From Treponema sp. UBA937 (lineage in GTDB: Bacteria > Spirochaetota > Spirochaetia > Treponematales > Breznakiellaceae): 30,745 nt of DNA. This document shows, one piece after another, positions 1 to 5,421 of this stretch. Within the stretch, counting starts at the first letter, position 1; every line of letters starts with the position of its first letter. Made by a program: the position numbers and the translations under genes. The notes below the pieces were generated by a model that saw only the letters and a list, made by a program, of their open reading frames with translations, was not told where the DNA came from and made no database searches. The stretch covers positions 1-30,745 of the forward strand of contig DBDH01000115.1 of the NCBI GenBank assembly GCA_002293455.1, written 5' to 3'.

Positions 1-132
1 CTGGAGTTTTGCAACAGCCTCTACAAGGTAAACTTTTTGACCGTGTATTGTTGCATCTTGCCCGGTGAATCCATGTCCGCCAATTTTGGTAACAGCTTCG
101 CAATGAGGACATTTTGCATCTGGTTCGTTCAT
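1..132 (-). CDS. Small CxxC protein, partial (C-terminus beyond left edge)
   Basis: A minus-strand reading frame starts with ATG at 132-130 and stays open to the left edge, giving 44 residues (starts MNEPDAKCPHCEAVTKIGG). A good Shine-Dalgarno (GGAGGG) lies about 9 nt before the ATG, and an extended -10 promoter sits further upstream at 196-201, so I believe it is expressed. The CPHC pair at residues 8-11 suggests half of a small zinc-binding site; the second half would be off the window. I do not recognise the family. The gene runs opposite to the main phage operon, as does the 62-residue gene at 472-660. Confidence 0.6.
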   Translation of the reverse strand, partial: MNEPDAKCPHCEAVTKIGGHGFTGQDATIHGQKVYLVEAVAKLQ

Positions 133-145
133 GAGTAATAACCCT

Positions 146-212
146 CCGTAGTGTTGAGATAGTCCCGCGCAAGCGGAACGGTGTTTGTTACTGTGATTAT
201 ACCACACTACGG
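146..212. repeat. 9-bp inverted repeat around a minus-strand promoter
   Basis: CCGTAGTGT at 146-154 is matched by its exact reverse complement ACACTACGG at 204-212. The right arm overlaps the spacer just upstream of the minus-strand -10, and the left arm overlaps the Shine-Dalgarno region of the 132..1 gene. The arrangement would suit a dimeric repressor binding both promoter and leader, but this is inference from symmetry only. Confidence 0.35.
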
Positions 213-225
213 AAGATTTTATAAA
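190..225 (-). promoter_or_regulatory. Extended -10 promoter for the 132..1 gene
   Basis: On the minus strand the sequence TGGTATAAT (the TATAAT is at 201-196) is a perfect -10 hexamer with a TGn extension. The -35 position holds only a weak match (TTATAA). Predicted transcription starts near 189 and runs into the ATG at 132. The same GTGGTATAAT string occurs at 707-702 upstream of the other minus-strand gene, which supports both sites as real vegetative promoters. Confidence 0.5.
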
Positions 226-236
226 GGAGATTTATT

Positions 237-311
237 TTGAAAGAGGATTATGGGCTTGGGGAATTTCCGGCGGGGGAATTGGAAGCAGGTATGGCTTCTG
301 TGAATGTGTAA
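237..311 (+). CDS. Possible 24-residue micro-ORF
   Basis: A TTG start at 237-239 follows an AAAGGAG site (222-228) with good spacing and reads MKEDYGLGEFPAGELEAGM and four or five more residues to TAA at 309-311. The next gene starts 12 nt later. Its start context, ATTTATTTTGAAAGAG, is identical over 16 nt to the start of the ASCH-like gene at 6214, but the proteins do not resemble each other after that. It may be a leader peptide or chance; I have no function for it. Confidence 0.3.
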   Translation: MKEDYGLGEFPAGELEAGMASVNV

Positions 312-323
312 GGGGGTGTGAGG

Positions 324-494
324 ATGTTTGAAGAAGAAAAGGTACAAATCAAAATCATAGAAGACGCGGTAAAAGAACTTGTACATCTGGGTTATGAGAA
401 TGAAGTATATTTTGTAACAAAAAAAGATCAAATCACAAAATCAGGTCATGAATATGCCATTGAAATAAATATCAATCTTCATAAGAAGTGCTAA
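324..494 (+). CDS. Hypothetical 56-residue acidic/basic protein
   Basis: ATG at 324-326, preceded by an AGGGGG Shine-Dalgarno at 311-316, opens a 56-residue frame ending TAA at 492-494. The product starts MFEEEKVQIKIIEDAVKEL and ends HEYAIEININLHKKC; predicted mostly helix then strand, no membrane segment or known motif. Its last 23 nt overlap, tail to tail, the end of the minus-strand gene 660..472, so the two transcripts would collide here. Function unknown. Confidence 0.5.
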   Translation: MFEEEKVQIKIIEDAVKELVHLGYENEVYFVTKKDQITKSGHEYAIEININLHKKC

Positions 495-660
495 TTTCTT
501 TGGCTTGCTCTTCGGCGAATGATCTAATGAAGGAAAAAAGTTCATCGACAGAGAGGCTTTTTTCAATATGAGTTATTCCGTTTTTTTGATGTTTCATGAC
601 ATCAAACGTAAGCTGCATAAGCGCGATTTTGTCCGATATGGATAATTCGTTAAAGGTCAT
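472..660 (-). CDS. Hypothetical 62-residue helical protein
   Basis: The minus-strand ATG at 660-658 is preceded by a strong AAGGAGGG ribosome site, and further upstream by an extended -10 promoter (707-702). The product, which starts MTFNELSISDKIALMQL, looks like a small all-helical soluble protein with an acidic tail. I recognise no family. Its position, opposite to the late operon and under a vegetative-type promoter, would fit a lysogeny or host-takeover accessory gene, but nothing in the residues shows that. Confidence 0.6.
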   Translation of the reverse strand: MTFNELSISDKIALMQLTFDVMKHQKNGITHIEKSLSVDELFSFIRSFAEEQAKEISTSYED

Positions 661-695
661 AGTGTCCCTCCTTGCGGGAAAAATGTTTTTTGCTG

Positions 696-730
696 ATTTC
701 CATTATACCACGAGGAGAGGACTTTTAGTA
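696..730 (-). promoter_or_regulatory. Extended -10 promoter for the 660..472 gene
   Basis: The minus strand carries GTGGTATAAT with TATAAT at 707-702. The -35 region (near 725-731) has only a weak match, as at the first copy of this promoter. Transcription would start near 695 and leave a leader of about 35 nt with the Shine-Dalgarno. Confidence 0.5.
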
Positions 731-778
731 ATAGATTTTACCGGCGGAGCTTGTTTCTGCGGACTGCTGGTGATTTCT

Positions 779-889
779 GGCGCGACTTGGTGTTGGTAAA
801 CAATATGCGTAAGTTTGCGAGAAGCATATGACCGGCTCTTGAGCAGGTTGTTTACTGAGAGTTTGACGGTTCGATTCCGTACCGCGCCC
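779..889 (+). ncRNA. tRNA-like structure with abnormal anticodon region
   Basis: The ends pair as an acceptor-like stem: GGCGCG at 779-784 with CGCGCC at 883-888. A T-arm is clear: ACGG, loop TTCGATT (870-876), CCGT. A D-arm like those of class II tRNAs fits: TTG (787-789), an 11-nt loop containing GTTGGTAAA, and CAA (801-803). After that the fold departs from a tRNA. TATGC (804-808) pairs with GCATA (824-828) around a 15-nt loop, and a 36-nt region precedes the T-arm. As an alternative, GTAAACAA pairs with TTGTTTAC (848-855). At about 110 nt it is too long for an ordinary tRNA. It may be a decayed or insertion-bearing tRNA or a tRNA mimic. Confidence 0.35.
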
Positions 890-916
890 TTTCCGGACGG
901 GTAGACCGGGAAGCTT

Positions 917-988
917 CGCAGGGTAAAGCAGTGGAAGCTTACGTGGCTCATAACCATGATGTTGAAGGTTCGAATCCTTCCCCTGCAA
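917..988 (+). tRNA. tRNA with CAT anticodon, initiator-like (fMet type)
   Basis: A full cloverleaf can be folded by eye. Acceptor CGCAGGG (917-923) pairs with CCCTGCA (981-987) except C1/A72; D-stem AAGC/GCTT; anticodon stem CGTGG/CCATG with loop CTCATAA (anticodon CAT); variable loop ATGTT; T-arm GAAGG, TTCGAAT, CCTTC; discriminator A988. CCA is not encoded. The unpaired C1/A72 is the hallmark of bacterial initiator tRNA. The anticodon stem ends in TGG/CCA rather than three G-C pairs, so it departs from the classic initiator in that part. An elongator Met or lysidine-modified Ile tRNA is less likely. It lies within a run of phage genes, but a host tRNA used as attachment site cannot be excluded. 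Confidence 0.85.
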
Positions 989-1016
989 GAAGGCCAAGGC
1001 CATTTTTTGAAGAATT

Positions 1017-1054
1017 GACAGTCCTAGGCTGTCTGACACCCCGGAAAGACGGGG
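1017..1054 (+). promoter_or_regulatory. Two adjacent hairpins before the first early gene
   Basis: GACAG (1017-1021) pairs with CTGTC (1029-1033) around a loop containing CCTAGG. Directly after, CCCCG (1039-1043) pairs with CGGGG (1050-1054) around GAAAGA. No T-run follows the second stem, so this is not a standard terminator. It lies in the leader between the tRNA and the gene at 1078 and could be a processing or stabilising structure. Confidence 0.35.
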
Positions 1055-1077
1055 AAACTTTTAAAAGAGGTGAAAAG

Positions 1078-1338
1078 ATGAAGCGGTTTTTTAGAAAAAT
1101 ATTATCGGTTTTCGGTGTAGGTATTTGTGCTTATTGCGGAGAAATACATTTTCTGAAAAGCATGAAACGATGCACAAGGGATTTGCAAAATCGTTTTCTT
1201 GGTCAGATGCTTTGCGATGGATGTCATTATCATGTTGGTCTTCAAAATTCTTGTATGGACGGAACTTTTAAAAGGAAGCTTGAAGATGCTCTGGATAAGG
1301 TTTGTCCTGATAATGTACCTGTTCTGGAGGAAGCATGA
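1078..1338 (+). CDS. Small zinc-finger-like protein
   Basis: I place the start at ATG 1078 after an AGAGGTG ribosome site; an in-frame ATG at 931 would overlap the tRNA and is rejected. The 86-residue product has a basic N-terminus and two cysteine pairs, CAYC (17-20) and CDGC (46-49), the arrangement of a small structural zinc site. It is predicted to be soluble. It overlaps the next gene by four bases (ATGA at 1335), so the two are translationally coupled. No family is recognised and no function is claimed. Confidence 0.65.
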   Translation: MKRFFRKILSVFGVGICAYCGEIHFLKSMKRCTRDLQNRFLGQMLCDGCHYHVGLQNSCMDGTFKRKLEDALDKVCPDNVPVLEEA

Positions 1339-1601
1339 AAAAAGAAAATCAGATTCCTGTCATTGCAGACCCCTTTGATCCTGATCGTCCGCTTACATCG
1401 GAAAAAGCGGCGGAATGGCTTGGTATTTCAATGCCGTCATTGTATCGGCTTACTTCGGAAAACAGAATACCGTTTTATAAACCACTTGGCGGAAAGTTTT
1501 TGATATTCCGCCGGAGCGATCTTATTGAGTTTGCGTATCGAAACCGTGTTTCCCCTGATGATGAATTACATCAAAAAGCGGAGAGGATTTTGAATACATG
1601 A
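1335..1601 (+). CDS. Excisionase-family HTH DNA-binding protein
   Basis: This 88-residue protein has the winged helix-turn-helix signature of the excisionase/MerR-like family (HTH_17): residues about 19-65 include LTSEKAAEWLGISMPSLYRL and a wing ending FRRSDLIEF. Proteins of this type direct excision by an integrase or act as small transcription regulators. No integrase is visible in the window, so a regulatory role is equally possible. The start overlaps the stop of the upstream gene (ATGA) and has GGAGG just before it. Confidence 0.75.
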   Translation: MKKENQIPVIADPFDPDRPLTSEKAAEWLGISMPSLYRLTSENRIPFYKPLGGKFLIFRRSDLIEFAYRNRVSPDDELHQKAERILNT

Positions 1602-1690
1602 GGAAGTTACTTCCGGTTGAAGCTTATCTGGTTGATTCACCTTTTTCCAGATACTGCTCCGGCCGGAAGTTTTTATTTTGGGAGGGGGAT

Positions 1691-1843
1691 ATGAATCATA
1701 TCATCATAATCATTGGAATAATCGCGATTATTTCATTCTTTATTTTTCGTGAATGGTTTTTTGAAACGGATTCTGTTTCACATTCAAAAAAAGGATTCCC
1801 AATTACTCGTAAAAAGCAAAGACATCCTGGAGGTTTCTTTTGA
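1691..1843 (+). CDS. Small single-pass membrane protein
   Basis: ATG 1691 follows a strong GGGAGGGGG ribosome site and encodes 50 residues. Residues about 3-20 are a run of Ile, Gly, Ala and Phe (MNHIIIIIGIIAIISFF) that must be a membrane helix, followed by a basic tail (KKGFPITRKKQRHPGG) likely to stay in the cytoplasm. The frame is also open upstream to an ATG at 1598 that overlaps the previous stop, which would add 31 residues; that longer version cannot be excluded. Small phage membrane peptides of this kind serve in superinfection exclusion or lysis, but nothing here decides a role. Confidence 0.5.
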   Translation: MNHIIIIIGIIAIISFFIFREWFFETDSVSHSKKGFPITRKKQRHPGGFF

Positions 1844-2186
1844 GGCTCTATCTTTCCGGACAGGTTACCGGATGTAAAAATTACAAGGCTATTTTTCGGT
1901 TGCAAAAAGTAATTTGGAAAAAGCAGGATATGAAGTTGTGAGTCCTGCGCATCTTGGGATTCCTGATGATGCTACTTGGGAAGCCGCTATGAAAAAGTGT
2001 TTACAGGCGATGCTTATTTGTGATGGGGTTGCTTTACTTTTCAATTGGCACGAATCGCGCGGGGCGGTGATTGAAATGGAATTGGCACAGAATATTGGTA
2101 TGCCGGTGAAGCTCGTTGAACGGTGGGTTGATGAACCAGTCAAAACGAAAAAGAAGGACATCAAGAAAGTTCTGCGGAAACGTTAA
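1840..2186 (+). pseudogene. DUF4406 protein (deoxyribosyltransferase-like), frameshifted
   Basis: A TTG start at 1840, six nt after TGGAGG, reads MRLYLSGQVTGCKNYKA, the expected N-terminus of DUF4406 proteins (YLSGxxTG). The frame then fails. From about 1890 the rest of the family sequence continues in the -1 frame: YFSVAKSNLEKAGYEVVSP, then DATWEAAMKKCLQAMLICDG and WHESRGAVIEMELA, all family-like, ending at 2186. One missing base near 1888-1892 explains the break. Intact members are about 100-115 residues, and the joined product would match. DUF4406 is related to nucleoside 2-deoxyribosyltransferases. No slippery heptamer is present, so a mutation or sequencing error is likelier than programmed shifting. 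Confidence 0.6.
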
Positions 2187-2340
2187 TTCCGCGAGTACAT
2201 GGAAACGGTTACAGGATGAAGCAAAGAAAAGAATCGAGAATGCTGATGTTGCTAAACCGGGACCATCACCAGATGTACTCAATCATTGGAAAGATATTGC
2301 AAATGGCATAGTTCCTTTTGGATTTACGGTATCTGATTAG
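2131..2340 (+). CDS. Hypothetical basic 69-residue protein
   Basis: The frame opens at ATG 2131 (an alternative TTG at 2116) inside the end of the DUF4406 gene and continues for about 150 nt beyond it to TAG at 2338-2340. The unshared part reads like a protein (STWKRLQDEAKKRIENADVA, then VLNHWKDIANGIVPFGF). The N-terminus encoded in the overlap is very rich in Lys and Arg. The ribosome site (GGTGGG) is weak and close, so the start is uncertain. No family recognised. Confidence 0.4.
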   Translation: MNQSKRKRRTSRKFCGNVNSASTWKRLQDEAKKRIENADVAKPGPSPDVLNHWKDIANGIVPFGFTVSD

Positions 2341-2374
2341 ATATTTTATTAGAACCTTTGGTCAAGGAGAGGCC

Positions 2375-2524
2375 GTGAAAGTTTTATACAGAAAATATGT
2401 AAAGGAGGTTACTGCATTGGATTGTGTGTATATCCGAATATGCGACAGCATCTATGGTACTGGTCCGCCGGAAGTAAAGTCCACGGTGGTTTTGATTGTG
2501 CCGATGCCGCATCATACTGGGTGA
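2375..2524 (+). CDS. Possible small protein, frame ambiguous
   Basis: GTG 2375 follows AAGGAG at 2364-2369 and encodes 49 residues; a second start in the same frame, TTG 2417, follows a perfect AAAGGAGG (2401-2408). The product contains VYIRICDSIYGTGPPEVKST. A different frame is also open through 2422-2613, reads as plausible protein (HGGFDCADAASYWVMLGNG) and continues without a stop into the gene at 2614. I cannot decide which frame is used; the ribosome sites favour this one, while composition slightly favours the other. Confidence 0.4.
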   Translation: MKVLYRKYVKEVTALDCVYIRICDSIYGTGPPEVKSTVVLIVPMPHHTG

Positions 2525-2613
2525 TGTTGGGTAACGGGTGCTTTTTATATTCTTGTTCCGGTCTTGAAAATATGTTTTCATGGCCGGAAATAAAAAATGT
2601 TATAGGTGGTGTT

Positions 2614-3252
2614 ATGAAAAAAATTGAGTTGGCGAAGTTCCAACACGGCGCGGTGAGTGAATTGTTCGATGAAGAATTTTCAAAAGTTCTGCAAAACATC
2701 GAAGATGAAAACACTATCGCAAATAAACCGCGGTCGATCACCATCAAGATGGAGATCAAGCCGGATAAGAAAAGGCGCACCGGTGAGGTGAAGGTATCTG
2801 TGTCTTCAACTCTGGCAAAGGTTAAGCCTGCGGAATCGTTCCTATTTTTTGATCGGGATGAGCGGGGAAAATTCTCTGCTTATGAAGACAATGATACGCC
2901 TACCCTTCCGGGGATATATGTTTTATCGTATGCATCACGGCTTGTCGGAGGAACTGCAATTGACGGCGATGACGATGGCATTACGCAAACCGTTTCTGTT
3001 AAACGGGGATTGTCCGGCGCGCTGAAAGATCAGGTTGCGTTAAAACCGATTGTAAAGCTCTCTCCGTATCGGACATTCCGCGAAGTGAAGCAGCCGGAAA
3101 GTGAATTTCTCCTGCGTGTAAGACTGGATCAGAATGATGTTCCGACGGTTGCGCTGTTTGAAGCGGACGGTGGAGCGTGGTCGAATACTGCCGCCGAAAA
3201 TATCGTTGAGTACATTCAGTCGATTGTTACGACTATCCCGGTAATTGCGTGA
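2614..3252 (+). CDS. Phage protein of the family annotated 'replication terminator protein'
   Basis: ATG 2614, after GGTGGT, starts MKKIELAKFQHGAVSELFDE. This N-terminal part (residues 1-80: alternating helix, then ITIKMEIKPDKKRRTGEVKV and a strand with EVKVSVSSTLAKVKP) resembles a widespread phage family that databases label 'replication terminator protein', whose role is not established. The C-terminal half (residues about 95-212) has no parallel I recognise. The total of 212 residues is longer than the usual 110-130, so it may be a two-domain version. The frame is open upstream to 2422, but no good ribosome site supports a longer start. It ends 19 nt before the methyltransferase ATG. Confidence 0.55.
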   Translation: MKKIELAKFQHGAVSELFDEEFSKVLQNIEDENTIANKPRSITIKMEIKPDKKRRTGEVKVSVSSTLAKVKPAESFLFFDRDERGKFSAYEDNDTPTLPGIYVLSYASRLVGGTAIDGDDDGITQTVSVKRGLSGALKDQVALKPIVKLSPYRTFREVKQPESEFLLRVRLDQNDVPTVALFEADGGAWSNTAAENIVEYIQSIVTTIPVIA

Positions 3253-3271
3253 AGTCTCTTATGCCGGAAAT

Positions 3272-3775
3272 ATGAAACGGTATTTTTTAGATTTGTTTTC
3301 CGGCATCGGGGGATTTGCTCTAGCCGCTTCTTGGGCAGGGCTTCGATTTGATGAGCATTATTTTTCAGAGATTGAAGCATACGCTAGAGAGGTTTATCAA
3401 AAAAGATTTCCTTCGGCAAAGGCATTAGGAGACATAAGGAGTGTACGTTATGAAAAATTGCCAAAAGGACAATGGATTGTTACAGGCGGCTTCCCCTGCC
3501 AGCCCCACAGTATCGCCGGAAAGAAAAAGGGAACCGAAGACAAGCGCGATTTATGGCCTGAATGTCGGCGAATGCTTAGGGAGTTACGACCCGAAATTGC
3601 ACTTTTTGAAAACGTCCCAGGCCTCTTTGTTTCCAACGGAGGACGATTTTTCAACCGAGTTTTGTCGGACATTTCCGCAAGCGGGTATGCTTGTGAATGG
3701 CAAATTGTATCAGCTCAAGAAATCGGCGCGCTCCATGTTAGAAAACGTGTATGGATTGTTTGCTATCCCCCATAA
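3272..3775 (+). CDS. C5-cytosine DNA methyltransferase, N-terminal catalytic part
   Basis: The 167-residue product carries the conserved Dcm-type blocks in order: motif I SAM site DLFSGIGGF (7-15), motif IV with the catalytic cysteine GGFPCQPHS (72-80, Cys76), motif VI FENVPGL (112-118) and motif VIII VRKRVWIV. It would methylate cytosine at C5 in phage DNA, probably against host restriction. The frame stops at TAA 3773 before the target-recognition domain and motifs IX-X; usual length is 300-450. Those parts are encoded in the +1 frame by the overlapping ORF 3450-4607. A CCC CCA TAA context at the stop would allow a +1 shift giving CYPHNRGYF and a 444-residue enzyme. ATG 3272 is chosen because motif I starts within ten residues. 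Confidence 0.85.
   Translation: MKRYFLDLFSGIGGFALAASWAGLRFDEHYFSEIEAYAREVYQKRFPSAKALGDIRSVRYEKLPKGQWIVTGGFPCQPHSIAGKKKGTEDKRDLWPECRRMLRELRPEIALFENVPGLFVSNGGRFFNRVLSDISASGYACEWQIVSAQEIGALHVRKRVWIVCYPP
3436..3441 (+). promoter_or_regulatory. Shine-Dalgarno for the overprinted gene
   Basis: AAGGAG lies inside the methyltransferase coding region, 8 nt before ATG 3450 of the second frame. In the methyltransferase frame these bases are part of codons for Ile-Arg-Ser. A near-perfect site at this spacing shows that the second frame can start on its own rather than only by frameshifting. Confidence 0.65.
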
Positions 3776-4607
3776 TCGGGGGTATTTTCGTACTCCTGAC
3801 GCTAATATGGAACGTGGGAAGCGGAGCTATAATAATATGAAGATGCTGATCAAAGAAGGAAAGCCGCTAAACCTGAATGATCAGCTAAATGCTATAGAGA
3901 AAGGTCTATTATCACCTATGATTGGCACACCAACCGCAAGCATGAAAAAGAGAAGCAAAGATTTTATTTCTAAAACATTGAATCCAAATGAATATGTATC
4001 GTTATTTCCAACACCAACCGTGCAGGATTATAAACACAGAGGCCCAAATAGCAATCAGCAAGGATTGTCAGACATTGCGCGGTTATGGCCTACGCCACGA
4101 GCAAATGCCGGCACCGGTGCGTCTTTGCATGGGAAAGGTGGATTAGATGTACAAAGTGCAGTACAAGTATGGCCGACTCCAATGGCTACCGACGGAGAGA
4201 AAAACAGCCCGGCAACTAAACAGAGTTTAATCCATGCCATACTTTACGGAACCCCGACCGTCAATGACGCAAAAAATAGTCTTACCAAATCACAAAAAGG
4301 CAGAGGAACGTTAACCTCCGACTTAGTTGAAACTGGGGAAATTTCCGGCGGACAGCTTAATGCCGATTGGGTTGAGGCTTTGATGGGTTATCCGTTGTAT
4401 TGGACAGATATGAAGAAAGATACGGTTAATGTTGATTATCCGGCGGCGTGGCTCGATGGAACATGGGAAAAGGATATTCCCCGTGTAGTTAATGGTCAGC
4501 AAAACAGAGTAAAACGCCTGAAATGCCTCGGTAATGCCATTGTCCCGCAAATTGCAGAGTTAATTTTTAGATTACCAGTGTTTGATGGATGGAGAAAAAC
4601 AATATGA
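3450..4607 (+). CDS. Overprinted protein carrying the methyltransferase C-terminal motifs
   Basis: From ATG 3450 with its own AAGGAG, the +1 frame encodes 385 residues. Residues 1-108 overlap the methyltransferase. They read SPASPTVSPERKREPKTS, then SYDPKLHFLKTSQASLFP and TFPQAGMLVNGKLY, a pattern I know from a common phage protein family seen beside methylases. The SPASPT block is the frame-shifted reading of the catalytic FPCQPHS block. Residues about 115-300 hold repeated PTP-type blocks (FRTPDAN, GTPTAS, FPTPTVQD, WPTPRANAG, WPTPMATDG, GTPTVND). The end, ADWVEALMGYPLYWTDM and RLKCLGNAIVPQIAELIF, matches methyltransferase motifs IX-X. It could act as a separate subunit, or its distal part as the second half of a frameshift fusion. 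Confidence 0.7.
   Translation: MKNCQKDNGLLQAASPASPTVSPERKREPKTSAIYGLNVGECLGSYDPKLHFLKTSQASLFPTEDDFSTEFCRTFPQAGMLVNGKLYQLKKSARSMLENVYGLFAIPHNRGYFRTPDANMERGKRSYNNMKMLIKEGKPLNLNDQLNAIEKGLLSPMIGTPTASMKKRSKDFISKTLNPNEYVSLFPTPTVQDYKHRGPNSNQQGLSDIARLWPTPRANAGTGASLHGKGGLDVQSAVQVWPTPMATDGEKNSPATKQSLIHAILYGTPTVNDAKNSLTKSQKGRGTLTSDLVETGEISGGQLNADWVEALMGYPLYWTDMKKDTVNVDYPAAWLDGTWEKDIPRVVNGQQNRVKRLKCLGNAIVPQIAELIFRLPVFDGWRKTI
3767..3782 (+). promoter_or_regulatory. Candidate +1 frameshift site and hairpin at the methyltransferase stop
   Basis: The last codons read TAT CCC CCA TAA. The CCCCC run (3767-3771) would let the proline tRNA on CCC slip forward one base and continue CAT AAT CGG in the frame of the downstream ORF. 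The same Cs can pair with GGGGG (3778-3782) around ATAATC, a 5-bp GC hairpin covering the stop codon. CCC-type +1 shifts at stop codons are known in phages (Listeria phage PSA). A simple one-base change in a homopolymer would look the same. Confidence 0.4.
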
Positions 4608-5260
4608 AAAAATCGATCGGCAATATGTACGAGTTTGTTACACACACATGGAATCCGATTTCTGGGAAATGTTCACATGATTGCAGTTATTGCTACATGA
4701 AGAAATGGGGAGAGCTTGCACCGATACACATTAACGAATCAGAGATGAAGGCAAATCTTGGTGAAGGCAACTTTATCTTTGTGTGTTCTGGGTGTGATTT
4801 ATTTGCAAGAGATATTCCAGATAGGTACATAGAGCGTGTTGCGGACAGGGCAAAGATTTTTGATAACCGCTATTTATGGCATACAAAAAATCCGATGCGT
4901 TTTTTCGATTGGAAGGAATCTTTCCGTGAACGTGATGTGCTTTGTGTAACGATGGAAACAAATATTTATGATCGGCGTTATATGAATAATGCTCCTAGAA
5001 TTATGGATAGGTTTTCTTATTTGTGTGAATATTCTGGGGAAAAGATGATAACAGTCGAGCCGATTATGGATTTCGACGTAAGAGATTTCGCTTCAATGAT
5101 TATTGACGCCAGACCAATACAAGTAAATATCGGTGCTGATTCTGGAAAAAATAATCTGCCGGAACCATCAGCAGAAAAAATAGATATGCTTATAAAAACG
5201 ATTGAACCCTATACAAGAATACATCTCAAAAAGAATCTTTGGAGGATTTATAAGAAATGA
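4604..5260 (+). CDS. DUF5131-like radical-SAM-type iron-sulphur protein
   Basis: The 218-residue protein starts MKKSIGNMYEFVTHTWNPIS and has a CxxxCxxC cluster at Cys23, Cys27, Cys30 (CSHDCSYCY), the 4Fe-4S binding pattern of radical SAM enzymes. Further blocks FVCSGCDLFARDIPD, LWHTKNPMRFF, VTMETN, VEPIMDFD and NIGADSGKNNLPEP match the phage Gp37/Gp68 (DUF5131) family. Its reaction is not known; radical SAM chemistry on nucleobases or tRNA is possible. The ATG overlaps the upstream stop (ATGA). An in-frame ATG at 4589 would add five residues, but the GGATGGAG site suits 4604. It sits between the cytosine and adenine methyltransferases. Confidence 0.75.
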   Translation: MKKSIGNMYEFVTHTWNPISGKCSHDCSYCYMKKWGELAPIHINESEMKANLGEGNFIFVCSGCDLFARDIPDRYIERVADRAKIFDNRYLWHTKNPMRFFDWKESFRERDVLCVTMETNIYDRRYMNNAPRIMDRFSYLCEYSGEKMITVEPIMDFDVRDFASMIIDARPIQVNIGADSGKNNLPEPSAEKIDMLIKTIEPYTRIHLKKNLWRIYKK

Positions 5261-5421
5261 GATATTACTGTGAAAAATGTGAATGTGAAGTTCATTTGAG
5301 TGGCGGGAATAAAGAAACGTCATACCTTGGTCAACAATGTCCAAATTGTAGAACTTGTGATTCTGATTTGTACTATGCGATCTGGAGCCAGGAGAATGAA
5401 GGTATCTCATCCGTTGCTTAG
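5257..5421 (+). CDS. Small zinc-ribbon protein
   Basis: ATG 5257 overlaps the previous stop (ATGA) and follows TTGGAGG. The 54-residue product has cysteines in zinc-ribbon spacing: YYCEKCECE near the N-terminus and CPNCRTCDSD in the middle, then a short acidic tail. It overlaps the adenine methyltransferase start by 26 nt, so it is translationally embedded in the modification cassette. Small zinc ribbons of this kind often accompany DNA-modifying enzymes, but no function is shown. Confidence 0.6.
   Translation: MRYYCEKCECEVHLSGGNKETSYLGQQCPNCRTCDSDLYYAIWSQENEGISSVA

Noticed and set aside
992..1008. GGCCAAGGCC followed by six Ts, as a terminator after the tRNA
   Set aside because: The stem would have a 2-nt loop (or only 3 bp), too weak to call an intrinsic terminator; kept only as a possibility.
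931..1077. Upstream extension of the 1078 gene to ATG 931
   Set aside because: It would translate through the tRNA; no ribosome site; ATG 1078 has one.
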